DNA of 64,000 bases from Paragonimus skrjabini miyazakii (taxonomy: Eukaryota > Platyhelminthes > Trematoda > Plagiorchiida > Troglotrematidae), in contig JTDE01000143.1 of NCBI GenBank assembly GCA_014338405.1, positions 194,446-258,445 on the forward strand, written 5' to 3'. The notes beneath the pieces are model-generated. The model did not search any database. It saw only the letters and a program-made list of their open reading frames with translations, and was not told where the DNA came from. Within the stretch, counting starts at the first letter, position 1. Each line of letters begins with the position of its first letter. Shown here in pieces: positions 23,601-36,149 of the stretch. Both the position numbers and the translations under genes were made by a program.

Positions 23601-26600
23601 TTTGTATGCACTACAGCTATGAAATTGGACCTTTTTTCAAAATGATGATGAATGGTCTTCATAATCGTATCTGACAGGTACTCGACTTTCCTAGTGGATT
23701 TTTGCATGACTAATGCACTCCCCAAAACTGTGTAATTCGTCTGTGAATGATTCAAAAACTTCCAGTGCTCAGTCTATTTCCACTACTGTAAATCATGCTT
23801 GTGAATGCATGTGAGTGAGAAATGCTATCACTGCGCCCAGCTGGAATCATACCTGAACTATGCTTGATGCATTGGTGATGAATAAACTAAGATTTTAATC
23901 GCTTTTTTGTTTAAGCATGTGCAACATCATGCTATGTATACGTTAGAGTGTGAGAAGATTTAGCAGGCCCACTGCCAGCTGCATACGGTACGTTCCAATG
24001 GGTTACCAAGTATATTCGCGAGTACAGCCTTGAATATCAAACCGCAAACAACCTCTTATCAAGCCGTTAGTTTACTTTTGGCCGTTTACAGAAAGAACAC
24101 CGAGTAATTTATCTCGACACGAATTTTGTTTTCAACTTCCAATTGGTTATACCTTTCCCGGTACTACTTTATCACACAACACTTGTAATAGTGAAAATGG
24201 TCGAAAATAGACGATAAATCCTCTAATCCGACAGTAGGATGAATCTCATTCCCACCGGATTTAGCGACATTTCTAGTTGCGTGAACGCACAGATTCTGAA
24301 ACAAACCAACATTGGATGGAGTACTTACAAGTCTTGAAAACACAGAATTTCATTGCCGTAGCTTCGAATCATATCTACGAAGGAGGTGTTGATAGCTTAT
24401 TTAGCATGGTAGTTTAAGAAATCATTATCACCCGATCTGGGCCACACACCCTTTTGCAGTTTTTTAATCATGTTGAAGATTACATGTTTCCCTGTTAATA
24501 TGTAGTGAGTACTTAATCGGATATAAAATCCCAGTAAAAATCTATTCCTAACTTCGGAGCTTTTGTCGTAGATTTATTTAAAGTGAGATAAACATTTTTA
24601 TGTGAATTCCATAAGCGGTGTGAACAAACTCAATAAGTTCGGACAAACAACGCACAATTTGTTTTACTGCGCTCCGTTTTGTCACCGGGTGAGAAACGTA
24701 AATGAAGCTAGACATCATTTAGAAAAATTACTTTAAGTGTGTTCAACCACGATCATCCGAGTTTTTCATCAAAATGATCGGCTAAAATCCCCGAGACTGT
24801 CACTGCGATAAAGTCAAAGATTTACTCCCTTTATCTACCGTGGTGAAATATTCAGAAAACATGGCAAAAATTATAAGGTCATTTTGCAATATTTCATCAA
24901 TCGGAAATATATGACACGTGAAGAAAATAACAGGAATTGTTTTAGGTAACCATAGCGATTCCCGCTGTCATTGCCGCAACATAAAAAACATCTTGTCGAT
25001 TGTTCTTTTATTGTATGATTCAGGGCGCCATTAGGTGTTCATTTACATATCTATACAATTAACTGTTTTTTAAAGTGTGGTTATAATTGTTTCAGGCAAT
25101 GAGGCATTACAGGTTTTTGTGAAGCATGGTCAATAAGTGGCCCGTAATTAACTAAATTCGATCACTCTGAAATTTTACTTTATTCATGCTTGACTGAGGC
25201 GCTCAGTGTAGTATCTGAGTTTAATTATACCAGCACGTTTGAGCATCACGCCTGAGTACTATATCGATTAAATTTCATTTCATTTCAGGACAGTTCTAGC
25301 ACTCTGATGGTGTATCGTCTCAAATAGTGTTGCGAATTTGAGTGATAAAAACTAGTGGTCATCTAGGTAACGATTGCTTGATGCATTTAACCCACTGTAA
25401 CTATGTAATCAGTAAAAAGAAGTAAAATTTTTTAGTGTAATTCAAGAGAATTATGTGGTTGATTTGTTTGGTCTCCAGATAGTCAGACTGAGTTGCTATG
25501 ACGGCCACGAACAAACACCATTCGTTTATATCGGCCCCGATGGTTGTCACTGAATCATGACTGTTGCAATTATTTTGTCTGCCACATTTTACAAATGGTC
25601 AGTAACGAATTATTTTTTATAGATAAAAAAGTAACCTTGAATCATCTACAAATGCAATTGTTTTTAATCTGTAGCGAAAAGTCCTTCACTCAGACGAGAT
25701 CTTCATCAACTACTTCAAGCACTTCCCCACAAGTTATGTGCTTGTCCTTGTATAACAAAAATTCATTCCACATCGTAGCTAGGGTTTCATTCAAACGTCT
25801 CGTGCACTTTAGCCATAACCTGTGTAAGTGGCTGGCGCTGTCCGTCATGGCTCTTCACACGTCTTTTTTACCAGTCGGCCCGATTTCGTTCACCGACAAC
25901 TTGTTTGATCTCTCGTGTTTTCCGTGATTCGTTCGTTGTGAGCTTTGACCATACCTCAAAATTGCCTTTGACTATTCTACTGAAAGTTGAACTACTCACA
26001 CCTCCATCTCAGTCACTTACCACAATAATACAAAATGTTTTCATTTCTATAGTGATCATTGGCATGCGAACAGACTTAAACACTATGCTGTATCGAATAA
26101 CGAAAGTGGTCCTAAAAATGTACAACCTCGTTCAGCCATCAGAAATTCTATAATTTTGGCTTGCTTGTGCTAGTTTGGATCATGGGATAGATTAACGCGA
26201 TTGCGCCGTCAGGCACATGCGTACACAGCCAAACAGATCGCTGAACTGGTGACATTTAGCTAATGACAAACAAGGTCAATCGACCACATCGTTGCTGCTG
26301 AAAAGTTGGTAAATACCCACTGAGTGAATATGAAGAATACTTTAGAGAAGTTTATAAATTCGGAAGGCGCCAAGACAAGTGTGCAAACCTGACAGTTTAG
26401 TTTTTTAATACTCTAGTTGTAGGGTTCAGTGTACCGCCGTTGTTCACTGCTGGCATTGATACTGAAGTAAAAGATCACAAGCAGATTAATTTGAAATGCC
26501 ACCAAGAGTTTGAAGTTTTATTCGTCAGTTTGTTGCGTCCATCATATTGGTGGATTCAATTTATAAACGCTACAAAACCCATCTATTAGCAAAGCACTAG

Positions 26601-29600
26601 CGAGGTTGGCAGACCTCAGCGGACCGCACCGCAGTTTTATGGCAGAGTACATGGGACGATGAAGGAACATGACAAGATACAAGCATCACGAAGAAAGGGT
26701 TGGGCCGATTTGCTTGCTCTTCGGATCATTTTAAATTCCAGAATTTTTGCTGCAGCGTTCACATCGGGTACTCAACGTATTGTCTAACCTAAGACGGTTG
26801 TTGGTCAAAGACGGTGTGCACTTTGGTTAGAGAACTATCATTTGCCCCCTGATTAAGGGCTAAGTAAAAGCTTTTGGTGCGAAATAGGTCGCAGTATCAA
26901 AGGTCTCACAAAATAGTTCCCATTTACTAAGCTATTTGTAATCGGAAATTTCAAAAGTCTTGAAGTTTAACCCATAATATCCTATAAAGATGGGAGCTAA
27001 TAAATTTATCTTCTGATGCCCGCAATAAATTGGTGTCATCGCCTCATAGAAAACGATATCCACTTTGCAAACGATGCTTCATCGTAACGAACTATAGTTA
27101 CTGCTACTATGCGTTCGTATAAGATCCGAGCATACATGTCCACTACCACGAAAAACACATCAACTCAGTCGCTTCGCTCGTGAGCTTGAAAATCACACTT
27201 TGAAAATCAACCTCGTAAACTACTATCGTAGATGAGCGATATTGTAGAACTTTCAAAGTAATTATCTTGAGATGAGTATGTTTTCATTCTGCATCGAACA
27301 AAACTGTGACTCAAGCACTATGTTAAGTAACAGATCAAGAAATTTTGCATATTTAGAAGCGCAACATAACTGCGTCTTTTACGCCAGATGCAGCGGGATA
27401 TTTGAACACAAAATGCGGACAGCACTATGTAGAAAACGTGAACCACCACGCAGAACCCTGAGGTCATATCATATGTGTTGTTTATTCGGACGTCGCTCAA
27501 ACGGTAGATTTACACATACACACAATACCTACAAGAATTGTGGAGAAGTTCTGAGAATACATCACCGAAGAGGCAAACATAAGAAACGTTGAACTCCCAT
27601 TCGAAACTTGCGTCGGTGACTGAACAGATTTTTCAAACTCTTAAGTGCCTCCTGTGTCGCAGTGATATAGTTTTGCCTCAGATACTCTCTTCAGTATGGG
27701 TAAATAGATAAGCTGATTGCCCTGTTCCACTGAATTTTATCACCAGTCTCGTAAATTGGCTTAAATTCGACACTTTATGCAAAAACAAACTATCATTTCA
27801 AACAATTTTTATAACTGTACAGCAAGCGGTTACATATGATCAACTTTAGCCGGAACAATAGCGAAAATGAAAGGAAAACTAGTGGCCACAAATAATTAAT
27901 GCTTGAAGGCGAGCTAACCAAAAGGACGAAGCATTATCGCTTGCCCCAAATGAAAATCTAAGAGGTAAATGCAATAAAACCACAACTTGGACAGAAAACG
28001 ATGAAACGTTGTCCAATCCATCAATATAGTCAACATTGTGTTTCATTTCAGGTCAATCACAAAATAATAACATAGTTAGTGAGAAATACCCGCCAAACAT
28101 TTTTCAAGTATTTTATAGCTAGTTAAGAACCATTCATCGGAAGTTATAAACTATATAATTGTGCGATGACTACATATCATGGACTTCATAAAGGCGCGCT
28201 TACAAACAAAATAACTACCCTTTCTAAGAAGATCGAGTAACATTTTACAGTTTTCATGTGTTCTGCGTTATTTTCTTCAGTATGTCTGGCTTCCTCTCAG
28301 CACTGGTTTGGGTACACAAATAGACGTCATTCTTTGTAATTAACTTGACAAGTAATTTGACAAGATTATTCGTCACTTTCCTTGAAAAAGAAAAAGACAT
28401 CTGCTCAATAATGTAACGAACGACAACCTGCCTCACTGCTTTGTAGTTGACTTCTTGATTGTCAGCATTAATTGTAAGACCAAAGTAAGCAGTATTCATT
28501 CTAGGAACAGGTGAAATTGGGTTCATCATAACTTCTGTGTTATTAGCTTGAAATAATTTTTATTTGCGAATCATTTTGATCGCATCGTAGACAAACAGTC
28601 ACTTGTTCCTTCTTTTTCGAGCATATAGCCTTTCGATTTTTCAAGTTCAAGCAGGAAAATTTGACCACTTTTCACAGTTGTATTTATTGAAAGATTGTTA
28701 TGAGCTAGTATGCAATCACATCAAGTTGGGCAAAAACTACTAGAATAAAGAATACAACAGGTTGATAGCGCACGATTTATGTTCTGACACATTTCCTGGA
28801 TATCTACGAGTTTATATAACCTACCGTTTGGGCACCATTCTGAGTAAATAAATGAAGATTTATAGAAAGTCACACTTCAAGGTTAACGGCTGTTGCCATT
28901 ATCCTGGTAGTGACAAGAAGCCGTTAGCAAACATCCTTCTCTCTTCTGTAACAAACTGCGAACCTATAAGCATTTTCACCCTTATACGTAAGGTGAAGGA
29001 AAGCCGACGTTTTTCACAGCATTCAGTTAAATTCCCACTTCATTCGTGTGTGTAAATTTTTAACAAACGGTTTTCGTAACAGTCAGGCTGTATATTGAGC
29101 TCTAACAAAGCTATTAGTTCTCTATATGTATCATCAGTGCAAGTATGCCTGGTTCGATCAAACAACGTACGCGCTAAACTTTGCATGCAGGATCAAGTCA
29201 CGGTATCGACTTTTCAAGGTCAGACGTGAAAATCATACTTGACGCTATTCTTTACAAGTGTTTATACGTGTATACTTTAACCGTTTTTTTGACAGCTGTT
29301 TTTATCTTGACTCAGGAGTTTTTTATTTAATCGTGTCGATAGCTCGTCGCCTACTATTGTACTTTGCTCGAGTAGTGGTGTGTTTTACTCTTTTGTGGGG
29401 TTGGATCATGATCAATATGTTGAACCTCTTGACAGCTTGGAATATGAAGGTCGAACAATTTTATTATAATTCATTTTTAGCCTGTTCGGTATCAAATTGT
29501 GATTCACTTCCCAGGAGCTTTCTGTCGATCGAAACCGTTTTTTAAACAAATCAAATGTTTGAGCCATCGGATAACCACAGGTTTAGGATAGTTAAAGTGC

Positions 29601-29780
29601 GTAACAGTAAATATAACAACTGAAACTCAATTATCAAATCACACACAACATCACGATCATCATCATTTTTGACTCTGAGCTGCAGCTGTCTCTAGCCTAA
29701 CTCGGGATGTCGCTGACCTCGGTTAACCTCTCCAAAGTGGTGGAGTAAAAATGTAAGGATAGAGAGAAATCAAAAAAAGG
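20650..29780. other. Nine-kilobase stretch without recognisable genes or transposons
   Basis: Several ORFs of 60-127 codons occur (for example 25544-25927 +, 27272-27592 +, 28254-28529 -). None shows a domain, a consistent splice context or similarity to another part of the window. I treat the region as intergenic or as part of a very long intron. Confidence 0.4.
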
Positions 29781-29794
29781 AATACAAAAACAAC

Positions 29795-29895
29795 ATAGTT
29801 TCAATGAGAATAACAATGGATAACATTGCGAATGCAGAGACGCCGTTGATTGTAGCAAACTGCCACGTTAGACAGTGCTTCTAATAAGCGATGTG
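29795..29895 (+). repeat. Dispersed repeat family C, copy 1
   Basis: GCCGTTGATTGTAGCAAACT then GCCACGTTAGACAGTGCTTC matches 53752-53792 (ATTGATTGCGGCAAATTGCC, then a GTGGATAGCGTTACTAACC stretch), and the inverse of 61768-61800. No coding content is recognised. Confidence 0.45.
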
Positions 29896-29986
29896 GATGG
29901 TCGCGAAATCCCTAACTAGAAAAACAATACCTAATTAAGTTACCGATAAAAAGTTTGTCAGATTTGATAATTTAGAAGAGATCCAT

Positions 29987-30255
29987 TTGCGAAAAATCTG
30001 GACTTCGGCTGGACTCGAACCAGCGACAGAAACACCATGCCCAAACGCGGCAAGCGCTGTACCAGCTGAGCTACGAAGTCACGCCGGAAGCTCAGAAATT
30101 TCACATTTGGACCTAGTTACCCACCCAACCAACTGTGTCATATGGAATCCACCAAATGATCCAGCTGATTGACTGCCCAAGCAGGATTTCTCGATCAGTT
30201 CACGCTAGAGACTACCAACGCCACCGATGAGCATTGACATTAAGTTACTGATAAG
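29987..30255 (-). repeat. tRNA-derived SINE (family A), best-preserved copy
   Basis: The tRNA-like part is at 30001-30080 on the minus strand. The 170 bp at 30081-30255 form the body (TCATATGGAATCCACCAAAT, and AGTTCACGCTAGAG). The body recurs at 48061-48230 and, more divergently, at 51300-51460. SINEs are copied by LINE-encoded enzymes and transcribed by RNA polymerase III from the internal A and B boxes. An in-frame + strand ORF across it (29987-30172) is a by-product of the repeat, not a gene. Confidence 0.75.
30001..30080 (-). ncRNA. tRNA-like module of the SINE (possibly recognisable as a tRNA gene)
   Basis: On the minus strand the 5' GACTTCG (30074-30080) pairs perfectly with the 3' CGAAGTC (30001-30007) as a 7-bp acceptor stem. 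The T arm is GCTGG/CCAGC around TTCGAGT (30008-30024), with a consensus B box GGTTCGAGTCC. The A box is TAGCTCAGCTGG. The middle is not a normal anticodon arm: the best stem is TGCC/GGCA around GCGTTTG, without the usual U33, and the variable region is long. With related copies at 47.97, 48.27 and 51.24 kb, a SINE head is far more likely than a functional tRNA. Confidence 0.65.
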
Positions 30256-30259
30256 TAGT

Positions 30260-33060
30260 ACCTAGTTAACCTGCTCAACGAGGTGTTCAAAGCTTCCATA
30301 CCACATGAGCATGCCACTCTCTTCACTGGTATGTGTAGTATGTGACCCAGCCAAAGAAGATTATGCATTTTCATTGCCTACGCCATCCTTAGAATATTCG
30401 CTCAAAACTCAGTTGATTATACCGGCCCAACGTGCAAGTTGGAATTCAAGTCTTTATGAATTTACAATGGTGCTTAGTCACATTTTCTCTTCTGCAAAAT
30501 TTCGAGGAGCAACTGTGTTAACATGCCGAATTACATTCACATAAACGCACTTTTTTTAAACAAAACAATTTGGACAAGAAGTAAGGTGGATGCACGGAAA
30601 TCATTGTGGTTCATCAATACTTTACATTAACTTCATACGGTTTTTTAACAAATCAATCAGCGGGTTAGGACGGATCACTGAGACTTGCAAAGAACCAAGT
30701 TCAAGAGTACCTGTTTTCGAACACAACAAACCAGTGTCTGCCCATCGATTGTCATCGCTCTGGCAGGCCGGAAGCAGCCTGGATTGGACGAACGTAAGAA
30801 GACGGTGAATACACAAGAAGGTTTAATTACATAAGCAATAATCGAACAATCTCTAGCACACTCAGACCCTGGGCGTTTTGAGTTTTTCAACGACATCGCC
30901 GTTCACAGATAAAATGGACTTCCGTACTCATTCACCCAAATGTTCCTCCGTTTTAAAAATGCAAGCAGCTTGCAGTCATCTCTATGTACATTTCTCTGTA
31001 GATACATACAAACGTGTAAACACAAAGTGGAGCGTGACATGGACAAGCTAATCTTTTTAAGTGAATGCAGTAATAGCCTTTCGCCCTCGGCTGGTACAGC
31101 GAGTTCAGCTGAAATAACTGGTCATTTGATCAAATTTATTTACCTTTGTATTGTCTGATGCATGATGTAACCACCTTTAAATGGTGATTAGAGGCTTTCG
31201 GTTTAATCGGATAGTTCCAACTTCAAACAAACTGGGTGGCCACATGACGTCCAGTAGAATCAATCCAGGCCGATATTTCCCTTTTAAAACATCAATGAAA
31301 GTTAGCTACGGGCTCAGAAAGCCTATCTTGTTGCAACCTTCATATTCATCAGTTTGAATACGCTGCAACAACAGTTATTCAAACAACTACAGCTGTGTTC
31401 AGCTGCCTGATGTGTTATTTACAATTGTTGAATGACTGACGGGTTTACGCTTCAAATGAATATCACGTGTAAACTTGTATGCATCAATGACAAAAACCAG
31501 TGTCCAACTTGGCGTAATGGCAATCAGATGGGTACACTAGTTTCAACGTTAGGAAATGCTTACTCGGCCGCATTCAACCGTATGGTAAAAGATTCTTTTC
31601 AAATGTGTATGTTGTAGAGAATCGAAGATCAGTGTGGGTCCTTCAAACGCCATATTATCAAGGACTCAGTTAATAATATTCTGACTCTACCGAAAGCAAT
31701 ATTTGTCCTATGAATTCCAAGTAAATGGTAAAACATCACATGAATAAAACTTATCGTTATAAACATTGGCGTCCGCCAAAAATCTCTGGTTGACAAACCA
31801 ACGCAAGCTTACTCTCTTTGCTGATGTGACTGTACCCATTATTTAGCATTTGAAGCGTAGTATATTTTTGTGCGCAAATTTGGTGAGTATAAAAAGTATT
31901 TGAATGAATTATGCTCATAAAGCCAGTCAATCCATACACTAGTCTGCCACTGGTGAAGATCAGGGCAGACGAAGATTCAAAGTCAACAACTTTTGCACAA
32001 CCGTTGGCTTGTTCCGCACGACAATAGCGCCCCCAGTGGCTTACGAGTGACTTGCTTGCGATGACGCATCAACACACAGAAAGAATTCGTCGGATCGACT
32101 ACAGGACTAGTCTCCAGCAAGCGTATAGCGATAGGGGAAGCCGGCGTGCGTTGTTTTGTGGGTTCACATCAGGTCACGCTACATGCCAAGTCCCCGATAC
32201 ATTTGGGGACTTGTTGCTTCAACCTTTAGCGCAGAGATGGAACAGTTCTGTCGACGTAAATGTCGTTGAAGCCGCAGGTGAACCAGTAAATATAATGTGT
32301 ACTAGACAGCTCTGATATCCGCATATTAGAGCGAGGAAGTGTGAGCGACTTGCTGCGACTGAGTAAGCACAGTGTGGCTGTTTTGTGCGTCCGTTAGATG
32401 ATCGGCGTTTGTTGTTGCGTTAAAAACATATTGTTATCTTCTTTGTAAGATAACTGTATGTACAGAGGTTTCTTCGGAACAGATATTTTCTGTAGATTCA
32501 CTACTACTGACCTCTCGTGAAAGTCAATAAACCCAGTGGATAGTCACTGGGGACCAATGTATCACGGATAGATTTCAATCCTGTATCTAACCTATTACTC
32601 GTACATATGGTTCGCTCCCTGTGGAAGAGATAACGGAACAATGAGCGTTTTTGTTGGACGAATGAGATATCAGATATTGTCTACCCTAGGTGAGGTTAGG
32701 ACGTACTGATCGACACACTGTACCATCATTCCGTCGCTTAACCAGTTCCTTTTCAGTGTTCATCTTGTGCGACTACTGCTATGTCACTAAAATAAGCACA
32801 TTAACACAAGGATCGGTGTGCAAATATTGGCTCCAACCAAGGTTGATGGTCGACTCTAGTGAGAGCGAAAGTTTAGCTTAGTAATTTATTCCATAGTGGC
32901 CAGGCGATGGATTTATCTTAATGCGATCAAGTTTAGGTTGTATCCAACCCGATATGTTCTGAATCTACTAGGTTACGAATAACTACTCTCCAGTTCCTTC
33001 TGTCATTTCTACCTTTTGTAATTTCTTCTTTATTTTCATTTTTTCGATGCTTTGGCCGAG
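30260..33060. other. Stretch without recognisable genes
   Basis: No supported exon. It contains a perfect hairpin at 32187-32213 inside an 87-codon ORF of unknown meaning (32052-32315, +). Confidence 0.4.
32187..32213. other. Perfect 9-bp hairpin with 9-nt loop
   Basis: CAAGTCCCC (32187-32195) and GGGGACTTG (32205-32213) are exact reverse complements around the loop GATACATTT. Half of the stem is G:C, unusual in this AT-rich window. Confidence 0.8.
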
Positions 33061-33064
33061 TGAT

Positions 33065-34400
33065 ATCTTGAAGGAAATCTTATTGCTATGCACTGAGAAC
33101 ATCGTCTTCCGCCTTCTTAATCGATACTACCGCCAAACAGATGAGTTATTCATTGGAAGTCTTAGCCGACTTTTTCATATCAGGAATTGAGCAAGAGTTA
33201 GCTGCAGGCACAGCGTGTCTGTCATGCTATATACGCTATATCGATGATACACTAGTATTCAGTCAGTGCAAATAGGCATCAGATAACCTTGCGCAACGTC
33301 TATATAGTTGTCATCCCAACCTGAAGGTAACTTATAAAGTTGAGATTTATAATTGTTTGCCGCTTTTAGACACACTCATAATTCACCGGGAATATGACTC
33401 TATTAAAAGAGGTGTCTATAGGAAATCCACGTGGTCCGGTCAGTACCTAAACTTTGGTAGTTTCACACCGGTCCATCAAAAGGGCACACTAATGAATACA
33501 TTATTCACAAGCGCAAGACGAATCTGTACATAAAACAGTCTTGTGGAAGAATTAGAGTCGATCAGTACTGTACTACAATCGAATGGTTATCCAAAGTGTT
33601 TCCTACTATGCCGAAACTGCCATCCGAACCGTTGGTCATTGTAAGAAAAAAGAAGGTTTATATAGAATTGCCTTTTAAAGACGATAACAGGATGCATCAA
33701 ACAACGTAAAGTCTGAATAATTCGATTAAACGAACATTCAACGCAACCGAACTTCGTGTGCTAGCTCGAACCTAGAAGCTGTCTGTGCCTTCAGTCAAAG
33801 AGGATCAGATTGTCGGTGCCACCTCACATTGTATCTACCAATTTATTTGCAATTGCAAAGAAAGTTACATAGACAGAACCGAGAGGTGCTTGATCTCCAA
33901 AGTGAAGGAACGTTTGCTTAAATGGATGCAGAACTCCGAATCACCGAAAAACGGCAGTGTGGTTGAAACACACATAAAACCAGTGTCCGCAGTCGCAAGA
34001 CAAACCCTGACCACTGGTCACGTCATAAACCTGGTCCATGCGTTCACAATCCTATTACATCAACCCAATCCAATATTCTTGCGGCTTGTTGAAGCTGTCG
34101 CAATCAATCGACTAAAGCCGGCCCTGATTGTTCATAAACAATTGTTCACGAGCTTGACCCTGCGCTGGACTCAGTGACCTTTCCTAACCCATCAATCGAC
34201 CATCCATCCAACCCACCCCTAACTGTTCAATATACCAAACCGTTTCATGTTATTGTAAATTCGTTACTGAGGTATCAACACGAAATGCTCACATCTACCG
34301 ATTTCCGTGTCCTAACGGTTTTGTTCAAACTTCCTTATTCATTTGGTTAGGTAATAACATCCACAACTATGTCGAGATTATTGATGACGACCACTATAGA
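33065..34400 (+). mobile_element. Degenerate Penelope-like retroelement, plus strand
   Basis: In order: LKEILLLCTENIVFRLLN near 33070-33125 (RT block before the DGVxMGSPLGP motif, which is damaged here); CYIRYIDDTLVFSQ with the catalytic YIDD near 33225-33270; LPLLDTLIIHREYDS; GVYRKSTWSGQYLNFGS near 33410-33460; then several stops. ORF 33785-34177 is the endonuclease: CIYQFICNCKESYIDRTER, KVKERLLKW, TTGHVINLVHAF, and the tail FLRLVEAVAINRLKPAL..HKQL. The GIY-YIG motif reads IYQ...YID, so the Gly of YIG is lost. Past 34180 the sequence shares 3' UTR traits with the 5.5-kb copy. Frame breaks between RT and endonuclease make it non-functional. The sequence is distinct from the minus-strand PLEs, which suggests another subfamily. 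Confidence 0.85.
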
Positions 34401-35280
34401 CAAATAACTGTCAGCTAAAGAAACACGATCAGAATTTGTTCACACTCGCATGTTAGCACGTTTCAGATCGACCTTTGCACTTACCGACTGCATGGTTGAA
34501 ATGACTTTTTTATACCTAAAACACGGTCATCTGAAATGGTTGTTAAACACGAGCACATAAACACAGCTTAGTCACACAGCTTTCTTCCACTGTTTTCCGC
34601 TGAAGAGTTTATTATGACAAGGATATTCCTTCACTGGATTTCACCAATTACTGAAACGTTAGCTAAATAATTCACATATCAAACAGTGCAACTTTGCATC
34701 AGATATTTTTGAATATCTGAAATCGATTCCTCTTTTCTTCTTGTTCATTGGAAGAAAACTATACTTTTAACTAATCTACTCAAACTCACGGAAGTAAATG
34801 TTTTTGTGATATGATGAATTATGCTTCAAGATTTTTCAAATTACTCCTAACAGATGCTTCTGGTTTCTCAAAAGTACAAATTACTGTAATTCTAACTAAC
34901 GTCTGCTTGAATTCCGATGTACTCAAAAGCATCTACCTGGTAAATTCAAACAAATCTGTTTGGTGATTAGCAAGGATAGGAGAATATGTACGTCCCCCAA
35001 ATATCTTGATTTCAGTTGCATCTGTCTGTTTGTTCTTTGAATGTGTTTGCTCCATAACGCGCCGTGAACTAGATATCACTGACTGTGGAGATGTACAGTT
35101 CTAAAACAACACTTTTTCGTCTATTTTATAAATCATTCAGTCGGACAATTCTGTAAACTTTCGATTTCTGGTTTAGGTCGGCGGTGAATGAAAACATATC
35201 TTAGCGGCTCTGTTCGAATTGCCGCCGGATGGACACTTACCTATCGCGCTATTTGCTTTCCGTTCTCCGATTCCAGACGT
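34400..35280. other. Stretch without recognisable features
   Basis: AT-rich sequence with no ORF, repeat or splice-bounded exon that I can support. Confidence 0.45.
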
Positions 35281-35286
35281 TAGTTT

Positions 35287-35366
35287 CTAAATAGGCTGGT
35301 AGCATATGTTTCCAGCATCTTTGAGCACTGTTGAAAACATGTTCCCCTTTCTTATTTCACTATCGG
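35287..35366 (-). CDS. Possible last exon of an unrecognised small-exon gene
   Basis: After the acceptor TGATTGCAG the minus strand reads (phase 2) DSEIRKGNMFSTVLKDAGNI then CYQPI and a TAG stop at 35287-35289. The two leading bases CC join the G of the 33-bp exon at 35436-35468 to make Ala, so the two exons are phase-compatible. No known family and no AATAAA downstream were recognised. Only the splice consistency and protein-like composition support it. Confidence 0.28.
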
Positions 35367-35435
35367 CTGCAATCACAGTTGAACCACTCTTGGGGATTTG
35401 TGATGAGACGTTTTGTGGACAAGGTTCACATTTAC

Positions 35436-35468
35436 CTTTGTGTCTTAGAAGCTCAGCAATGGGGGTGC
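35436..35468 (-). CDS. Possible 33-bp micro-exon
   Basis: It is bounded by TTATAGTAG on its 5' side and a GTAAAT donor on its 3' side. It encodes TPIAELLRHK in the only frame without a stop and is symmetric (phase 1 in, phase 1 out). The intron to the next exon is only 69 bp. Short symmetric exons are a known feature of fluke micro-exon genes. I could not connect it to an upstream exon of matching phase. Confidence 0.22.
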
Positions 35469-36092
35469 CTACTATAAATCACCAGTTCTCATCATCAATC
35501 CTTTTTAGGCATGAGTAAACCGAATGTATCCTGCCAACAAGTAGGATAGTTTGTCAATAGACAAAAATGCTTACTGTCTTAATATAGTAGAACTTCTCCG
35601 ATTTTTAGGTAAATGGCTCAAAATGTACAAACTTGAAAAGTTTCATTAAATTTTGTTTACACATAAGTCGTACATGATAGCAAAAGACATATTAAGCCTA
35701 TATATTGGCACATCAGACTGTAGATACTTTGAAGGACGTTTGCTCTATATTAATTAGAAGTTTAATACTGTATATGTATCTGTCTGGATCGTGTAAAGAA
35801 AAGCGTAAGAAACAAGCTCATTTTTATAGGGTTCTATCAATAAGTTGGACGTAAAACAGTTGTATGTTGTAAACTGGACCCTACTTAATTATGTGTTTAG
35901 TTTACCTCTACGTTCAGTTTGCTTACCAACTGAACCACCTCATGACGATCTACCCGGCCTCCCAGCACGTTTACTGTTGCGTTTGTTCCTATGGAACAGA
36001 TTGTACAAGCTGTGTAACATAGCGATTTTCTGAAAGAATTTGGCAACATCATTCACGTTGGCCAGCTCGGGCATAGATAAAGGTGTGCTCAC

Positions 36093-36149
36093 CCTGTATC
36101 GTCGAGCACTTGATCGAAGTAATATATTGGATGTACCCAACCCACTCAT
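36093..36149 (-). CDS. Possible first coding exon of an unrecognised gene
   Basis: ATG at 36147-36149 opens MSGLGTSNILLRSSARRYR and ends in phase 0 at a GTGAGC donor (36087-36092). The next 160 bp on the same strand contain a splice-like CTTTCAG followed by an open segment with ATVNVLGGRVDRHEVVQLV, but its phase does not match this exon. The region therefore looks coding without giving a consistent model. It may belong with the exons at 35.3-35.5 kb. Confidence 0.22.

Noticed and set aside
25544..25927. 127-codon + strand ORF; also a 52-codon minus-strand ORF at 25690-25848 with protein-like composition
   Set aside because: Both strands are open, no domain is recognised, and no splice or poly(A) context supports either.
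27272..27592. 106-codon Cys/His/Arg-rich ORF
   Set aside because: Cys and His spacing fits no zinc-finger type I know, and the minus strand is also open.
28254..28529. 91-codon minus-strand ORF with Lys/Val-rich C-terminus
   Set aside because: No motif and no splice context; kept as noncoding.
29987..30172. 61-codon + strand ORF with a domain-like SAGLEPATETPCPNAASAVPA start
   Set aside because: It is the antisense of the SINE tRNA-like module and is reproduced at 47.9 kb. The peptide is a translation of a repeat.
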